Below the pieces are notes generated by a model. It was not told the DNA's origin. It saw nothing but the letters and a program-made list of their open reading frames with translations, and did not search any database. The position numbers and the translations under genes were made by a program. DNA of 64,000 nucleotides from Nymphaea colorata (Eukaryota > Streptophyta > Magnoliopsida > Nymphaeales > Nymphaeaceae): NCBI RefSeq assembly GCF_008831285.2, contig NC_045139.1:19484892-19548891 (forward strand), in the 5' to 3' direction. Positions 1 to 11,870 of this stretch are shown in pieces. Every line of letters begins with the position of its first letter. Position 1 is the stretch's first letter.

Positions 1-857
1 CTATAAGGTTAGGTTGCAAAAAAAAAATATTGTAATAAATAATTTTAATGAGTCTGGTATTTGTTTCTTACGCAAATAGGTCTGGTTTTTACCAACTTCT
101 AGATATACTTTTGTGACTGTGAACTAGTTAATGGTATTTCAAGGTTATGCCCATATTTGGGAGTTGGAGTGACTAGACCAACTTTTTTATGCCTCCACTC
201 CTAGTCTTTGATGCTTAGGGGCAGTTAATTTACATTTATGACACATTATGTGCTATATATCGTAAATATATTTCACAAAATCTAATCCTTTCCCTAAAAA
301 ACAAGTCGCTCTTGTTCTACTTATGCAGCCGCTCCTAAAATTGAGCTCGAACTCCGCCCTTCCATGGTATGTCTCTTCACCGTTTGTGAGAACGCTCTTG
401 TCCACAGGGGAGCTTGAAGAAGGGCAGCTCAGCTGGTTAAGCGCATTTGCCAGCCTGAACTATCTTTTTTGTCATCTCTAAATTTCATACGGTTTCTTAC
501 CTTCTCCACCTCGTTTTTCAAGCTTGAAGGCTCTAAGACATTGCTTACTTATTCATAACCTAACAGAGTTTAAACTACCCACTTGCTGCCCTTGTCACCG
601 TGAACTAGCTAGCCCACTTTTTATTGGACCACGTGTTCGAGCCTTTGGCGTTGTGGGTCCCCAAATTCAAAACCATGTGGCAGGACCCGGCCCAGTTCTG
701 AAGCTCCATCTTTTGCCCACAGTGCCAGAGAGATGGCACCATGAAACATGAGGATATGGTTCCTTATCCCAAAATCTAGCTCGTTCTCTCTCTCGTTTTC
801 ACACTTCTCATAGACTGGTGAAGAACTCCCTGGTTTCTCCTTCCTCTCATCACGCTG
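1..857. other. Upstream intergenic region and putative promoter of the cpSRP43 gene
   Basis: No coding region is recognisable here. The first 300 bases are AT-rich. A stretch near 425-465 resembles the A-box of tRNA-derived elements (agctcagctggttaag), and a B-box-like gttcgagcc lies near 635. They are about 200 bases apart, far more than in a normal tRNA or SINE head, so I do not call either. A CT-rich tract at about 780-800 and a G-box at 630-635 suggest that the cpSRP43 promoter and leader occupy the last 250 bases. No clear TATA box was seen. Confidence 0.5.
630..635. promoter_or_regulatory. G-box (CACGTG) upstream of cpSRP43
   Basis: A perfect palindromic CACGTG lies about 220 bases upstream of the cpSRP43 ATG, next to a reversed CCAAT-type attgg. 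G-boxes bind bZIP and bHLH factors such as HY5 and PIFs and are common in promoters of light-regulated photosynthesis genes, which fits this gene's role. The motif is seen directly. Its function is inference, since a 6-mer can occur by chance. Confidence 0.35.
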
Positions 858-2030
858 ATGGATGCCATTCTTACCCACCACTCCTCACTCTCCCCCAAGC
901 CTCCACTGTCGACCCTTTCCTCCAATCTCACCAAATGCCTCCCCTTTACCATCCACATCCCTCCATCCACGAGTTTTGCTGGCACTGGCACTTCCGCCAA
1001 CATCCAGAGGCTATACTCTGCCATCCATAAGAACCACCAATCTTTCATCCCCAGGACTTCTACGACACAAAATACGAGCGTCCAAGAGGATGAAGAAGCG
1101 TATGGAGAAGTGAAGGGGATCATAGGGAGCAGGGTGGTCGAAGGCCCTAGAATGGAGTACCTCATCGAGTGGAAAGACGGGCACACACCCTCTTGGATTC
1201 CTTCCCAGAACATCGCGAAGGACGTCATCGCGGAGTACGAGACCCCCTGGTGGACGGCCGCTAAGAAGGCCGACGAGGCTGCCCTGCGTTCCCTCCTTTC
1301 CCAGGAAGGCGGCTCCCTCCGCGACGTCGACGCTGTCGACGAGAACGGCCGAACGGCGCTCATGTTCGTCACCGGGCTGGGTTCGGAGGAGTGCATCCGG
1401 CTGCTAGTGGAGGCCGGCGCGGCGTTGGATTGGCAGGACGAGGTGGGATTTACAGCACTGCATATGGCAGCCGGGTACGTGAAGCCGGGAGCAGTCAGGA
1501 CGCTTCTGAAGTGTGGGGCAGACCCAGAATTAGAGGACCAAAGAGGGCGAACGCCGGGGAAGCTCGCGAAAGAGCTGCTGGAGCAGACGCCGCGGGCGAA
1601 TCCCGTGCAATTTGCCCGGCGATTGAGCCTCGAGTCTGTAATCAAGGAGCTCGAAGGGGCGATATTTGAATTCGCAGAAGTGGAGCAAATTGTGGGGAAG
1701 AGGACTAATGGCCGGAGAAAGGAATACTTGGTGCTGTGGAAGGATGGAGGAGACAAAGAATGGGTGGAAGAGAAGTTTGTTGGGGAAGATCTTGTGAGGG
1801 ACTACGAGGCTGGGCTGGAGTACGCCGTCGCTGAGGCGGTGCTAGGGAAGAGGGAGGGCAGCGAGGAAGGGAAGTGGGAGTATCTGGTGAAGTGGGAGGA
1901 CGTGGAAGAGCCAACTTGGGAGGAAGCGGAGAACATCGACCCGGAGCTGGTGGCGGAGTTTGAGCGGCAGCATGGTGAAGCCCCGGCTCCTGGGGAGGTT
2001 ACTGGTGTCGAAGGTCAGACGGATGGCTGA
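858..2030 (+). CDS. CAO: Chloroplast signal recognition particle 43 kDa protein (cpSRP43)
   Basis: A single open exon encodes 390 residues. Residues 1 to about 60 are Ser/Thr/Pro-rich with few acidic residues, like a chloroplast transit peptide. A first chromodomain follows at about 82-130 (YLIEWKDG...SWIP), then ankyrin repeats at about 131-265 ([26 protein letters not shown]), then a second chromodomain at about 270-318 ([17 protein letters not shown]) and a third at about 322-372 ([17 protein letters not shown]). This domain order is unique to cpSRP43. In known plants the stromal protein binds the L18 segment of light-harvesting chlorophyll-binding proteins through its ankyrin repeats, binds the cpSRP54 tail through chromodomain 2, and hands cargo to ALB3. 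The cage aromatics of chromodomain 2 (Tyr290, Trp293, Trp302) are present. The lack of introns and the length match the family. The ATG at 862 is out of frame, so 858 is chosen. Confidence 0.97.
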   Translation: MDAILTHHSSLSPKPPLSTLSSNLTKCLPFTIHIPPSTSFAGTGTSANIQRLYSAIHKNHQSFIPRTSTTQNTSVQEDEEAYGEVKGIIGSRVVEGPRMEYLIEWKDGHTPSWIPSQNIAKDVIAEYETPWWTAAKKADEAALRSLLSQEGGSLRDVDAVDENGRTALMFVTGLGSEECIRLLVEAGAALDWQDEVGFTALHMAAGYVKPGAVRTLLKCGADPELEDQRGRTPGKLAKELLEQTPRANPVQFARRLSLESVIKELEGAIFEFAEVEQIVGKRTNGRRKEYLVLWKDGGDKEWVEEKFVGEDLVRDYEAGLEYAVAEAVLGKREGSEEGKWEYLVKWEDVEEPTWEEAENIDPELVAEFERQHGEAPAPGEVTGVEGQTDG

Positions 2031-4790
2031 TTGTTTGATTCCTTGCAACTTGGCAAGGATTTCGGAATTGTTTGGTACCTCCTTTTTTCTTGTAGTGGAT
2101 CAATTTTTGTGCTGTGATGGATGGGAGAGATGTATACAAACGCAATGTGGAATGACAACGAGCCTTTCGGGGCTATTTTGTTAGTATATATTATGGATGA
2201 ACATGTGGAAATGAGAAAACAAATGCAGGTTTCCCTCTCCTTTGTATGACAACTGACAAGACGGATCCTCCGAGAGAAGTACCTCAAAGAAACATTCACT
2301 TGATGTGCTCTATAGTAACTCATTTGTATAGTACACTGCCCAAATTTTATACCGATTTACCCATGAATGACTCCATTACTTTGGACAACAAAATCGGTGA
2401 AACTTGTAACTCACACTCTAATATTGGAACCTTGTCCTGAAATACAAAAATAATCCACATCTGAATCTATTTCCATTTTTTTCTACTGAAAAGCAAGGAT
2501 TCACTTTGAAACATATTCTTATGGATCCAACTAAAAATCATCCATAGTTGTTGTCATGTTACTCATGTTGGTGGTGCACTTTGATATTCATTGCGGGATG
2601 CAGAATTAAATGCTTTTGAATATCAGCTAAAAATCATGTTCACAAGACTTTGAGAAGTCTATTTTTTGGGTAAGGCACAAATAAAAAGTCGGAGATCAAT
2701 TATATGAACTCGATATCTTTTTCTCAGCCATGCTGACCATTGTCTTGCTCCTCTGAATGGGCTAAAATGTCACTATTGCGTAGCACAAATGGGAAGACAA
2801 ATGTAATTCTCCTTGTAAGATTGTAAATAAGGCCTCAACCTATCAACATCTTAATATCTGCCTTACTTGGCCTGATTTTCTCAAAGAGATTGACTACATC
2901 TTCTCTGTATAAATTGTGAAAACTGAGATCCATCTACTACCCTAATTAAATTAGCCATGTGTGGCAGCTATGGATGATAAAAATCTTGAAATTAAAATTC
3001 TCATATTCAGTCTGCATGAATCATGTAAAATAAATCATGACACTGTTTCCCTTGAAACACTTGCATTTGTACAAGAAGATATCAATCTGACATCATCAAT
3101 AGATTCAGTCCTTGAAAGTATTATAATTGAATATACTGAATACCAGATGGCATTTATATTCTTCTACAATCTATCCATCTACTTGAAGCAGTATCAGCTT
3201 TCTAAAGAATTACCGCTAAACCATTTCTTAATTGATTGGAAGTGATGACAAAGTCGAGGACCATGGCATTATTTTGCGCTTAAAGGAAGCAGCCATTCTG
3301 CAGGAGGAGATTCTACAGTAAAATAAGATGGGCCAACAAAACTGTCGTAAAGAAACTAAAAGTTCCATGTTGTCAACAGGTTACAAAAGGTTGAGAAGTG
3401 TCAGACTGAAACTAGAGTATATTTGAATCCTGATTCTAAGTGTTTGAAAAGGCATATCTTCACTAACACCGCAAAGTATTTTCACGCTGTTTAGATCATC
3501 TTTATACAGCATGTTCTGGAGCATTTCATTGTGCTTCTTAAGTTATTTAATTAAATTTCTGCCAGCATGGGTTTTAACACCTGAAAAGAGATCCATCAAG
3601 TTCAGAGTGTATGAATCATGGGATTGTAGTGTATCTTCAATTTAGTTGCCATCGGTGAATTTATGTTGAGGAAGCCAACCATATTCTTTCATTGCCTTCA
3701 CTATCACCACAACTCTGGAAAAGGATCACTTTACATCATAGAATTCTTGGCAAACAAAAAGAACTGTCCAAGTGATCGTTTAACGAGCTATCAGCCTGCA
3801 AGAAGGTCTGGCACTTCCAGATAGCTCATAGAGTTTGACGAATTAAGTAGGTTAAAAAAGAAGAGTTCAATGGTAAGTCACAGTTCTAGATGGGGCGACT
3901 GACCATGAACAACAAAGTTTCCAATCATGAAGCTTGGGGATCTATCTAGGGCAACTCCTTCCGGCATGATGCATAGATGTCCCAGTGTGCAACTTCAGAA
4001 GATCGAGGAGTGTGAAGTCTCATGAATTGTAACTAAAGCTCAGCATCACCTGTCTATACTGATTGTCAGTGGCTATTTTCATGCTTATTTTATTTTCATG
4101 TGGCATCCTGCCTTCTGGACAACTTCAAGTTGCAAGTTTTTCAATTTATTGATCAGTAACTTCAGATGATGGTTTTCTTATCTGAAGATGTCGTTGATAT
4201 TTGATTAGCAGGAAAAAAGGTGGAAGTGAAATTTATGGACATACACTAGAGAAAATTATTTTTTCCTCATAGAAACAGGCATTATCCTCTACATTTTACA
4301 GATTGAGCAACCTCTATGTATGACTAGCTATTGAAAACCTAGGCAATTGGCCACCTTAAAGCGCATCTGAACCTTTCCAAGAATAAGAACGATAAATATT
4401 TCTGCATAGAACAATAGCTGCTGTTCAGTAGAATTAGACTCACGAGGATGTCTATAAAAAATACTAAAGGAGAGATAAAGGACATTTTTGTTCGTCAAAT
4501 GTGCTTTCGTTCAGCATTTTAGTGAGTTTGTGGTGGCTTTCACTCATAGACATAATCGGTTCACAAGGTTTCGCTCTTTACTTGACAAGGAAAGTAGATT
4601 AACCCATGTTGACACCAAAACCACTTGAATCCTTAGCGTATTTGCCTTTCGCATTTCCGCATAAGTCAAAATCTAAGGAGCAGAAACCAAAAGGGGGCGT
4701 GCAGAAAATCAAAACCGTATATTTTGCAACCAAAGAGGCATCAGATTTGAGCAAGTTCACAATGAAATAAGAATAGATAAAGATAGAACA
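2031..4790. other. Intergenic region, no recognisable gene
   Basis: This stretch begins with the presumed 3' UTR of cpSRP43. It is AT-rich with only short, unconvincing reading frames, the longest being 94 residues at 2961-3245 with no recognisable motif. I saw no transposon termini or RNA gene. The 68-residue minus frame at 4599-4805 matches no family I know. Part of the region could be 3' exons or introns of the minus-strand transcript proposed at 4.8-5.85 kb, but nothing here proves it. Confidence 0.4.
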
Positions 4791-4807
4791 TAAAATTCTT
4801 AACATTA

Positions 4808-5569
4808 CTGCAGAAAACTAAGGATATGACTAATTTTCCACAAACTTGCAGGAGAACTTACCGAGATACTAATTCGTTAAGTGATGGAGCTTACCAGACA
4901 ACGAAGGGGCATCCGCGGTGAATAGGATGACCAATCTAAACTTCTAAACGGTCCACGACGATGAGGGAAAGAGATACAAGAGATCACAGGAGTCTGAATC
5001 CAGTTCCGATCATCAGTCGCTGATCTTCTTCACCCTGTTGTTCTTCGCTTGTAACGGCTCATCTTTTGCTGGAAAAAAAAAAGAAAAAATAAAAATCTAG
5101 ATCATAGGTCTTGGAGATCCGAAGCGATAAGAGAGACAGAGTAAGGTTAGGTTGAGATTATATCTACTTGAGAGAAACAAGAAGCAAACGGCGGCAGGCT
5201 TGGGGATTTGGACTGCAGATTTAGAGTTCTAAGGAATCTATTGTGATGATTAAGAAATAGACCAAGATATAGTAGGCACTCGACGACAGCTTCAAAGTTC
5301 AAACATTGACTGTCTATCTTCTTCACTCTCTACCAGTTTCCCCCGTAAATGCTAGCGAAAAAAGAATATTAAAAAAAAACCAGATATTAGCTTTCCGAGA
5401 AAAGAAATATATGTATATTTAATTGATGGAAACGACAGACAACGGGAATCAAGCTTGGAGAGTTGGATGATCGGTCTAGAGTTCTGAGGGATCCATTAAG
5501 AGAATCAAAAGATAGCATGTCTCCAAATAAGTTTCGGTCCCCGATCGCTGAAACTCTCTAAATCGTGGA

Positions 5570-5613
<44 letters not shown>

Positions 5614-5861
5614 TTTACCTCAGAGCAACCAGAGATAAAGGGCGCCATGAATAACTGATCGTTCACAGAGGAATTTCGCTCATCCGCAGGGAGGGGGAAA
5701 TCAAACAGCCAAACAGAGAAGCGCGAGGAAGAAGGATCGAGAAGAACGGGGATAGGGAAGGGATGGGAAAGGAAGGAGATGGCACAGAAAGTCGTGGAAG
5801 AAGAAGGAGACGGTTCCCTCTCGCGACTCGTGAGCGCTCCCCCTTTCAGCCTTTTGGCGGG
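4808..5861 (-). other. Possible minus-strand spliced transcript, non-coding or with a very short ORF
   Basis: Read on the minus strand, an ATG at 5648 opens MAPFISGCSE and meets a donor (gag|gtaaac) at about 5618. A strong acceptor (poly-T then ccag) precedes a possible exon at 5068-4895, which ends at a gtaagc donor. Another acceptor (ttttctgcag) lies at about 4808. Joining exons 1 and 2 gives only 22 codons before a stop, so this may be a non-coding transcript, a 5' UTR or a decayed gene. A canonical E2F-type site at 5862-5873 lies just upstream. The segment also contains a degenerate internal repeat of roughly 200-250 bases with the motif 'gagttct-agg-atc', and a (GA)n tract in the first intron. 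No protein is recognised. Confidence 0.2.
5574..5610. repeat. (GA)n microsatellite
   Basis: Uninterrupted GA dinucleotide tract of about 37 bases in the putative first intron of the minus-strand transcript. GA tracts near plant transcription starts can bind GAGA-binding (BBR/BPC) factors. Whether this one does is unknown. Confidence 0.9.
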
Positions 5862-5873
5862 AACTAGTTTGCC
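5862..5873. promoter_or_regulatory. E2F-like site (ttttggcgggaa)
   Basis: The sequence ttttggcgggaa matches the E2F consensus TTTSSCGC on both arms. It lies about 215 bases upstream of the minus-strand ATG at 5648. No other strong promoter mark for a plus-strand gene is seen downstream. The motif is observed and its activity is inferred. Confidence 0.35.
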
Positions 5874-7007
5874 TCACCTTTTCCTTTCCCTCCCCTCACA
5901 ACATATGCCGTCGGCACACTCTTCCGCCAGCATAGACTGTGACTCAAGGCTCGTGTCACAGTGACAAGTAGATGACACGACACTGTAAAGGGTAGCACAG
6001 GGAAACTGATTTATAAGTTTTGGGCCTCTAGTCGCAGCAGTGTAGCCACACTTTAGTAAGGTAATTCTTTACCAACGTTTGATGCACAGAACGGTAAAAT
6101 TATTATGGAAAAAAGTCGGGCTTAGAAAGGTCTAATTTTTTGTGTAGGAATTTTTTTCAAAATCAATGAAAAACGCATGGTAAAGTTTCTTGTTTTGTAT
6201 GTTGCAGAGGAAAATGGTATGAACAGGAGGAAATTATTTTGATCCACAGTACTTTTCCTATGCATCAAACAGAATACGACACCAAAGTTAAAAAGTTGTA
6301 TCATAAGTTTCCAAAGCAAGTTTGGATATTAGAGATATAAGGATATACCCTTGAGACTGTTATATTCGAAGGTGGTTTCTCACAAGTAAACATTGAAAAA
6401 AAAAAAAAAAACTAGTTTATAAACTACATGAAAAATGAGTGTCGTAATACACAGTGGCCTTTTTTGTTTACATTAATTCTTCATAAAAAACCTGTTTTTG
6501 GTTAATTAAACAATAAATCATCTAGATGTCTATCTCTTGATTTACGAACGTGTAAATGTAAATCATTCAAACATACATCATGTTTTTGTTTTTTTCCGTT
6601 TGAAAGTTAATTATGCTCTTATAATCTATTCCTTGTGTAAATAATGATCACAAAAATAAAAAGAAAAACAAGTTAGAAGTTAAAATGCAAAACTTTTCAA
6701 ACAGAAAAAAAAAAAGGCAGAAACCAATACTTGCAGGAGTCATTTGCCTTTCTTAAAAGTAGATGTCGAGTGCACCACGATTCCTGACTGACTCCTAATG
6801 AAGAAAGCTTTGCACCAGAAAGTGTATTAAATTGACCTGTACCTATTACAAACAAGGGTCCACGAAACGAAATGTGCATTAAAAAAAAAATGAGATATGT
6901 TGGTGCAAATTTATGCCTACGAACCATATCATCCACTTTACAAGACTATTTATCTCACCAAGGTAAGGTAATGTTTGAATACATAATATTAAATGTCTAG
7001 CCATTAG

Positions 7008-7296
7008 TGTCACGGGCTCACCTTCTTCAGCACGTGCGGTGCGGCAATAGCTCCTTCACCATAAGCCTAAATGGGCTCAAGAGTGGGTGCAAGACTTGAG
7101 AATAGCAAGGGTGCAAGGAAATCAAAGATTGCAAGAAAATGGAGTGATGCTCTTGCAATGGGCATAGATTGCATTGATTATAAGAACGATGTAAACAAAG
7201 AGGTTTGAAAAAAAATCTCAACATTACTTACATAGGATGGCCGAGGCCTCTTACAAAATTCAAATGTCTATAACCCCAAATAAATAATCTCCAACA
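7008..7296 (-). mobile_element. Ty1-copia-type LTR remnant
   Basis: On the minus strand the segment starts TGTTGGAGATTATTTATTTG, a beginning typical of plant copia LTRs, and can be ended at ...GTGACA, giving TG...CA over about 289 bases. Just upstream on the minus strand the sequence 'acaagtcccaagtgaa' resembles the degenerate copia polypurine junction (aagtgggagattgttgg). No pol or gag frame and no matching second LTR were seen, and the flanks show no clear 5-base duplication. It is best read as an eroded solo or truncated LTR. Confidence 0.35.
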
Positions 7297-9310
7297 TTCA
7301 CTTGGGACTTGTGGGAGGATGCTCTAGACAAAAGCATAAACCAAAAACATTGTAAGCAAAATGGAAAGTAAGCAAAAATAGATTCAGAATACCCAGTGAT
7401 GTTCAAGTGAAACAAAAGTTAGAGGTCCTATATACACCATCTTATATGATGGCACTAAGCTTTTGAGGCATTTTATAACTTCAATGTTTGGTTGTGCATG
7501 GAAGTTTTTTTGATGTACAAACAAAGGCTAAAAAGAGATGGCCAAAAGGATTTATCTATACTTAAAAAGTTTCACTTAAAGTTTCACCTGTTTATGTGAA
7601 ACTTGATTACTGTTATATAAAAAAAATATGAATGGCCCTCATTTGACGTATCAAAATGGCAAGCAAAACTTAGAGTCAACACTCATTCAGTCAGTCGACA
7701 CATATATATATATATATATATAAATGTGGAGAACTATTATGCCCTTGGCCAATCGTCGTCGTGCCCCTTGTTTTTGTATTAGGGTGATGGGAAAATGAAA
7801 TCCAAGGGGTTTTAAAGAGCACTGTCCATAACTGTTTGGGAGCAACGCCCGGGTGAGTGTGCCCTTTGGCCATTTCTTTTCAATATCCTGCCAAAAACCC
7901 ATCCTCGCATTGGGCTTTATTCACTGCGTATCAATTCAAAAGGGATCACATCACATGGTCGGGGAAGGTCAGAATAGAGTGGTGGTAGATCGCTACTCCC
8001 AACACCAACAAACAACACTGGACTCTGTGGTCATCTCCCTCGCCCACAATGACAGATGCAAAACTAGGGCCATGAGATCCACGGTTCAGGTTGAAACAGG
8101 TTGACCATATTATTATTATTAATTTGTTTATATGTTGTTCATTTTTTTACTATATTTGTTTGAATGCATAGTTCAAGAAAATGTTCCTTTTTTTTTAAAA
8201 AAAAAACGAAACAAATTAACTAGTCTTTCAATACTTGAAAAAAAGCGTTTTTTGAAAAAGAAAAGTTACAAACTAAAAAAACGCATTTTTAACATGTTTT
8301 TTCAGTTTTTTTAATGTCAAACAATTTCTTTTTTTATTTTTATTTGTTAAAAATCTACTTATCTTTTCGTGTTATTAGTTTTTCACTTATTTTATTTTTT
8401 TTATTTTTAATTTTTTAAAATTTTAAAATAGTTATCTTTTTTTTTAAATTCACTTTATTATAAAAAAAAAACTGCTCCAAGACATTATTTTGTGAATATG
8501 GCTTGAAGTTAGAATGCAGCAAGTTATACTTCATGACCCTCACCAATATTGTGATTGAAATGACCGAAATGCCCTTGTTAATTAAATGGTAGACCCATCC
8601 CCATAAGCACAAAAGTGAAACACTGAAACCTGGAAAAAAATTACTGTATCAAATTACTAAAATATCCTCATGCGTTGTTAATACATACACACGAGTTGCC
8701 TTTAAAACTACTTTAAAACGGGAACCTTGTGTTTTCTGGAATGCAATTTTTCGCGAATGTATCCAAATTCACGAAGCAACGTGTGTTTTACTTTCGCTTT
8801 AAAAGTTCGTATTTGAAATCGAGGGAAATTTCGCATTGATGGATGTCAGCATTTTTTTTTAATGAAAAAAAGTTTGCTCGCTTTTATGAAGAACCCATTA
8901 GTGCCTTTCCTCTCAACGTTTCTTCTGACTTGAAAATAAACTGTGCAAAGGTTCGGTAAAAAAATTGGATATATCATAAGATTATGGCATTGTATTGGAT
9001 TTTCTTAAAAAGGAAAGATATATATATATATATATATCTGTTGAGATGAGCTCTTAAATGAAAAGTAGTTCTAGATAATCAAATTATATAGTGGGGAAAA
9101 CGAAAACTATTGGACCAGATAATCATGCACTGAAAAGCAAAAGATTCAATAAGAAAAGGAAGAAGAGCTCCATCTCCAACAGCACGTTGGTTGGCCTTCC
9201 ACTAGAGAGATAAACCTTGATGCTCTTCTCTTTAGGGGCTAGAAAAGTTCAACAAACCATTTATATAGGCAAGACTTTACCTGAAGCTACCATCAAATTC
9301 ACCTACGGGT

Positions 9311-9562
9311 TTGTTTTTATTATTTCAGATTTTAAATTCATAGAACTGATGTGGATCTGACATGGACACGTTTTTGTTGATGTGGTTAAAGATCTATGAT
9401 AAAATCCATAGTTCATCAAACTAATGATCATCAGACTTAAGATCCATACTTGAGATCCTTATATAAAATGTATGATTTTAAGATTGGTGGGAGAAGAGTC
9501 CAGATTTTAAATCCATGCTATTAAATCTCAAGGATCTCAAAGATAAGGCTATCAAACGCCCC
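9311..9562. mobile_element. Degenerate MITE-like segment
   Basis: The right side ends with ctatcaaacgcccctttg, the inverse of the GGGGCGTTTGATAG motif seen at other element ends nearby. The left side begins with gggtttgttttt. The interior is AT-rich with repeated 'agatttaaaatcca'-type blocks in both orientations. The ends match only loosely and no target-site duplication is clear. Confidence 0.3.
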
Positions 9563-9650
9563 TTTGTTTGTGGTCTTAAATCTGAAGCATCCACTAGTGA
9601 CACTATAAGGCTGTCTTCGTATAAAGGGACTATCAAATAAATATTAGATT

Positions 9651-9852
9651 AGGGGCACTTGATGTATTTGGAATCATGAAATTTTAGCTTGCTCATTTTT
9701 TAAAAAATTGGAATCGTTAAACAAACAAGGTATTTTGTTTATAAAATTAGGAAACTGAAACATGGAATTTTGATTCCATTTCAGTTTGAGAAGGAATTAT
9801 GACTTGTAATTTTCATTATTGAATCAAAATTCCAAACCATCAAACGCCTCCT
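9651..9852. mobile_element. MITE-like element with imperfect terminal inverted repeats
   Basis: The left end is aggggcacttgatgtatttgg. The right end, read inverted, is aggaggcgtttgatggtttg. The two align with matching cores (TTGATG, TTTGG). The interior is about 200 bases and AT-rich (attccaaa/tttggaat blocks), with no coding capacity. A TTA or TAA flanks each end but not as an exact direct duplication, so the superfamily is unresolved (PIF/Harbinger-like or hAT-like). Confidence 0.45.
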
Positions 9853-10134
9853 AAATGGTAAGCTTGGGAACCATTAATTCAAAATTTTCAGTTTCTCTGG
9901 TTCGCATTATTCAAGTTAAAATGAAGGAGGAAAGAGAGAGAGATGCTTTTATGTCACGATGGAATTTATATATTCACCAAGTAAACGATTTGAAGCTCTT
10001 ATTAAGAATAAAATATTTGAAGTTCTGAAATCTAATATCTCAAATATATCATATCGATTCAAGCATGGTAATCAAATGTTAACTTAGTTTAATCGAAAAA
10101 ACTGTATTTACTTATACATGGGAACACCATTGTC

Positions 10135-10217
10135 TAAGAGGACAAGACAGTAGTGTAATGGACAGGACGTCCTGTCTGTCCTGTCCCAACGGACAACAAT
10201 CAAACGACCTCTTAGTG
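10135..10217. repeat. Compact palindromic element, about 83 bases
   Basis: The stretch is bracketed by ctaagagg and cctcttag and contains the self-complementary core ggacaggacgtcctgtc. Its right end carries tcaaacgacctcttag, related to the GTTTGAT ends of neighbouring MITEs. It could be a heavily deleted MITE or a solo end. Confidence 0.4.
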
Positions 10218-11863
10218 TCGCTAAATCTTTCATTGCTAATGCTAAGGGATAAACCAACGGTTGCTTGGATGAAAAATAAAGCTGTAAATAAAATAAAATA
10301 AAACTATCTACATTTGGCAGTTAAGAAGGTAATGAAGCAACATCTCGTAAACAGCCCTCTAAGGCTTAGTTAGAATAAATTTTCAATAACTTATAGGCGT
10401 TTCACAAGATGAACATAATGTAATCCACTTGATCTTTATAAAGTACATGTTTTAAGAACATTATGTTTTCTTTTGGAGAAACATAATGTGATATTCATTG
10501 ATTCGTAGGTCATCACGATATCTATATTCACATTAATATTTATCGAAAATAAAAACATGGTGTTTTTGATAGATAAACAGAAAAAGAACCTACTTGCCCC
10601 TAGTCATTTTGCTGGCTCGTTTGATGGTTTTGAAATATACTATTCACTTAGAAATAAACTTAAAAAATCTAGCCATTGAGGCCGATTGCAAAAACATCTT
10701 TCTAGAATTTTTGTCCATGCCCAAGAGGTCGGTCCAAGTTTTTGGAAATGTCAGTTGTGTTTCCAATTCACCAATTTTAAAAACAAAATTCTGAAAAATT
10801 AATTCTGTTTTTATATTTCCAAAGCATCAAAAGAGCTCTGAAGTTTAGAGCCGAAAAGCCAAAGCCCTTTTCATCTTTCCCTACTCCTTTCGAGGTTTAG
10901 AGCTGTTTCAGGACCTAGATGATCATATTGAACATTATTCAACTCGAGTGCCACACGTGCTACTATTTGCAGTGCAAATATATATCACAATAATCAAACT
11001 AAAGAAACTTCGCCACTCAAAACGACTAGGTATATTTAAGCTTATTGAATGCAAAACATTGTGTTACCTTTTCTCATCAAAACAACTTATGAAGACACTA
11101 ACCACGCATTCATGAATTTTAAAAAGCTTATTTTAGCTAAGATTTCGGTTTCCGCGAATAAAAATGAGATCAGCTTAAGTAAAAGTTAGGAGCAACAGCT
11201 TGAAATGAAGAACCATAAAAATTTGCATTCTTCGTTTGGAGCTAAAACGATGCTTCCGTGATAATCTTAACGTCGCACATATAATGCAACACGTGCTCCG
11301 CCTCAAATGCACGCGTATATAATTTTCGGCCAAGATTTTGTATTTATAAAATATAGCTAGTGGGAAGCCTGCGCCTGGCGGCAACCCGCCGTCCACATGG
11401 ACAACAAAGATTTGAAGGGCTATACATTCCACATATTCATTCAGGGGCTCGCATTTTAGGTAAATTTAGAAAGAAGGCTTCGTGTTTCAGGAATAAAATG
11501 TACACCACAGACCGGAAGAGTGAAGGTGGCCACGGTTTCTGGCAACCCTCGAACAAAAAAAATAAAAAATCTCTCCTCGAGAAATATGAAAAATCTAGCT
11601 ATTATGTACTAAGCGAACAATAACCAGGTCAGGCTCTCGTTTGACTGCTGCAAATTGGAAAGTATAGCCTGTACAGAAATCTGAAAGTATATGCGACGGC
11701 TTTTAGAATTAAGAAGAAAATGTGGGCTTTTCTGTTTTTTAGAAAATACCTTCAAATTTTTTTTGATTTACTTTTCAGTAAATTTTAAATTAGGGCATCC
11801 CCTGCTTTGCCTCGGTCTGCAGACCAAAAATCCGGAAACGAGTTCCTTTCTCTCTGGCGAAGA

Positions 11864-11870
11864 TATAAAA
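11864..11870 (+). promoter_or_regulatory. TATA-box candidate for the nucleoside kinase gene
   Basis: tataaaa in the context gatataaaaaaccc lies about 195 bases upstream of the ATG at 12065. That spacing suits a TATA box followed by a leader of roughly 160 bases. Position and motif are the only support. Confidence 0.4.

Larger units (their letters stand above)
5874..11862. other. AT-rich intergenic region with transposon debris
   Basis: About 6 kb without a recognisable gene. It contains (TA)n tracts at 7702-7722 and 9018-9037, a copia-type LTR remnant at about 7008-7296, a very AT-rich stretch at 8110-8470, and several MITE-like segments at 9311-10217 whose ends carry variants of ggGGCGTTTGATgg. 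ORFs in this stretch are short and without known motifs. The last few hundred bases lead into the promoter of the nucleoside kinase gene. Confidence 0.6.

Noticed and set aside
421..645. tRNA- or SINE-like A-box (agctcagctgg) and B-box (gttcgagcc)
   Set aside because: The two boxes are about 200 bases apart instead of 30-60, no cloverleaf can be drawn, and no poly-A tail or target duplication was seen. An interrupted SINE remains possible.
776..1756. 326-codon minus-strand open frame over the cpSRP43 gene
   Set aside because: It is the antisense of a clear, conserved cpSRP43 coding exon with high GC content. Its Ser-rich translation matches no family.
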